Origin: Colius striatus
Lineage: Eukaryota; Chordata; Aves; Coliiformes; Coliidae
Length of the DNA: 64,000 nucleotides
Reading direction: 5' to 3'
Assembly (NCBI RefSeq): GCF_028858725.1
Contig: NC_084773.1
Span: 5,322,350-5,386,349, forward strand
Part shown: one piece after another, positions 62,201 through 64,000 of the stretch
Position numbering within the stretch: the first letter of the stretch is position 1
Layout of the letters: every line of letters starts with the position of its first letter
Position numbers and translations under genes: made by a program
The notes under the pieces: generated by a model
The model's input: only the letters and a program-made list of their open reading frames with translations
What the model was told of the DNA's origin: nothing
The model's database searches: none

Positions 62201-64000
62201 TGCTTTCCAGAAACTTCTGTTCTTAGAATCCAGGTCTTTTCATACAGCCTGATCTGATATTAACCAAATCATCCCTCCCCTCCTGCTTGTCCGCTTGGCT
62301 GCCAATCTGCACATGACAAAACACCAGGAAGCCAAGCTGGAAGCCCAGCTCCATACCAATGGCCATGGAAGATGTTTGCCACATGCCCTATTTCCAACAC
62401 CAGGCCACCAAGCCCACCCAGTACTTAGTGGGCAAGCAGACTGCACTGTTTTTGTCCTGGGCTCTTCTGCCTGGCACCACAGTAGGAAAGAGAAAATGTT
62501 GCACAAAGCCCACGAAACTCCCCCTATACACCTATTGAAAACAAAACACCAGAATAACTCCAGATCCTGAAAGAAAAGGTGGCTTTAGGCAGAAGCAGTG
62601 ACAGACAAACAGGTAAAGGCTCACCTAATACTGAGGAGGGAGTTTGGCTTCTCTGACATACAAAAGAAGCAGCTACTGATGTGTCAGGGACCTTGCTGAG
62701 CAGTTTTGTCTGTTGGAGGAGAGGCTGTGACAGCAACCAGAAATGACTTCACCAAAAGGCAGCAGCCTTTGCAATCCCTATGTGCCCAATGTCCAAGACA
62801 AGTTACCACAGCTGTCACATCTAAGCTTAGCCAATGCCCAAGAGAGGCACATCACTAAAGCCAACTGTAAAACAGCCATATCCCAGGACTCCAGCACAAA
62901 CCTCTAGCTAGGCACATCTCTCCAGAAGCAAGACATTTTCTTTCTCAGCAGATACTGGTATTAACCATCGTCAGATACAGCATCTGAACAGATGCCCTGG
63001 TCCAGCTCACTAATCCCTAGCTCTGAAATCCCTGTTACTTGGATGTCTGAAAGAAGCTGGGGGGCAGCAAATGGACATTTTTTATCCTGTTCATGCAGGA
63101 ATCCCTTTTGAGTCCAACACTCCTGTTACAAGCATTCTATAGTTTTTTTTTCTCCAGTTCTAGTCTTAAATCCTGCTCTAAATAAAGCTAAAGCTCTGCA
63201 GCTGAAACTCAAAGAAACGGAGACCCTCTTTCAATTGGAAAAGGGAGATGAAAAAGCTAAACAATTTATAAGGTTCTTTCAGGGCCAAAAAATTTAAAAG
63301 CCTTAACAACACGAAGATCTGTGAGAACATACTTGGAAAGTCTACATAAGTTAACCTGAGGAACAGGTTTATGCATGACTTTAAAGAACAGCTGTGGCTT
63401 TCTCTGCCTTCAGCACAGATTTTAGCTTTAAATTTACATTGTTGAGTGTCCTGGAAATCACCAACTTTGAAGTAATCCTCTGCATTAGCACAGCCTTCTT
63501 TTCTTGCATATGAGGCCAGAATAAACTACTGCCATCATTCATCTTGGCCAGTTAGCCAAGAACAACCCTGTTTCTTCCTTCATTTCCCTTTGAACAAGAA
63601 GAAATCTGCTCTGGGAAAACATCCTGTCCCAATTTTAAAGTGGCCAGCAAGAGACTCCTGCTAAACTGTTTCACCAATTAGTTATGCTCTCTGTTACAGA
63701 TGTGTGCCTTTCCTTCTGGCCTGCATTTATAGTGTTTATTATACACTTGTCTATGAAACCAAAGAGACTTTATACATTTCTGCTTCCCGTGCCAAGTAAT
63801 TAATCCCTAATCTTGTCTTTGATGAGCTAAACAGTCTTTTATAACAAGGCAGATCTTTCCAGCTGTTAATCCACCTCCTGGTTCTTTCCCAAACCTAGTT
63901 TTCTATTTCTTTCTCATCCAGTCAGTAACATAACTGGACACGGTAGTTTTGCAACTATTTAACTACTGCAGTACACAGATTATTTAATCCTGCTACCTGT
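59229..64000. other. Noncoding, no exon recognised
   Basis: Apart from the MIR-like element at 59695 and a 13-T run at 60016-60028, no gene or repeat is recognised. Several 60-120-codon frames (for example 61118-61477 plus) lack motifs. Remaining HEMK1 5' exons could still be hidden here. Confidence 0.4.
59695..59835 (+). mobile_element. MIR SINE remnant
   Basis: CAGCACTTTGAGATCTCTAA, then ATCTATCCTTACAACCCCCA and TTTTCCAGATGAG matches the MIR body (AGCACTTTACATGTATTA, ATCCTCACAAC, CCCCATTTTACAGATGAGG). A degraded tail (GGATTAGAGCAG, GAGCCCAG) follows. Confidence 0.5.

Noticed and set aside
1..64000. CRISPR arrays, prokaryotic operons, tRNA or rRNA genes, complete endogenous retroviruses
   Set aside because: I saw no regularly spaced repeats, no tRNA B-box with cloverleaf context, no rRNA-like sequence and no paired LTRs.

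Overview
The window is vertebrate nuclear DNA and most likely from a bird. The reasons are: split genes with GT-AG introns, several CR1 LINE fragments including two of one young-looking subfamily that ends in an ATTCTGTGATTC-type 3' terminus, and a few old MIR-like SINE remnants. There are no operons, Shine-Dalgarno sites, CRISPR arrays or prokaryotic genes. The species cannot be told from the sequence.

One protein gene can be identified with confidence: HEMK1, the mitochondrial release-factor glutamine N5-methyltransferase, on the minus strand. Seven consecutive coding exons lie between 56314 and 46057. They join in frame at GT-AG splice sites and give the last 206 residues, with the SAM-binding GCGSG loop, the catalytic NPPY motif and a natural stop. 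A 3' UTR of about 0.7 kb follows, with an AATAAA signal at 45387-45382. The exons for roughly the first 120-130 residues were not found between 56.3 and 64 kb. They are either too short or diverged to recognise, or lie beyond the right edge.

Layout: 1-45 kb holds no recognisable coding exon. It contains CR1 pieces (4.29-5.53, 8.60-8.69, 22.70-22.82, 30.46-30.94 and 42.29-42.44 kb), a possible hAT-Charlie remnant (3.0 kb), MIR-like traces and several short local duplications. It also has three regulatory-looking spots: a GC-rich patch at 0.72-0.94 kb with three evenly spaced TTCN3GAA (STAT-type) sites, a cluster of cAMP-response-like sites at 8.1-8.34 kb, and a GC-rich patch at 43.38-43.55 kb with an E-box and a palindromic CRE. 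HEMK1 occupies 45.4-56.3 kb. The 56.3-64 kb segment has one plus-strand open frame behind a good splice acceptor (58779-59228) whose product I do not recognise, and an MIR-like SINE at 59.7 kb.

In mammals HEMK1 is next to CISH, a STAT5-induced gene. The STAT-site patch could be a CISH-linked element, but no CISH SH2 exon lies in the window, so this stays a hypothesis.
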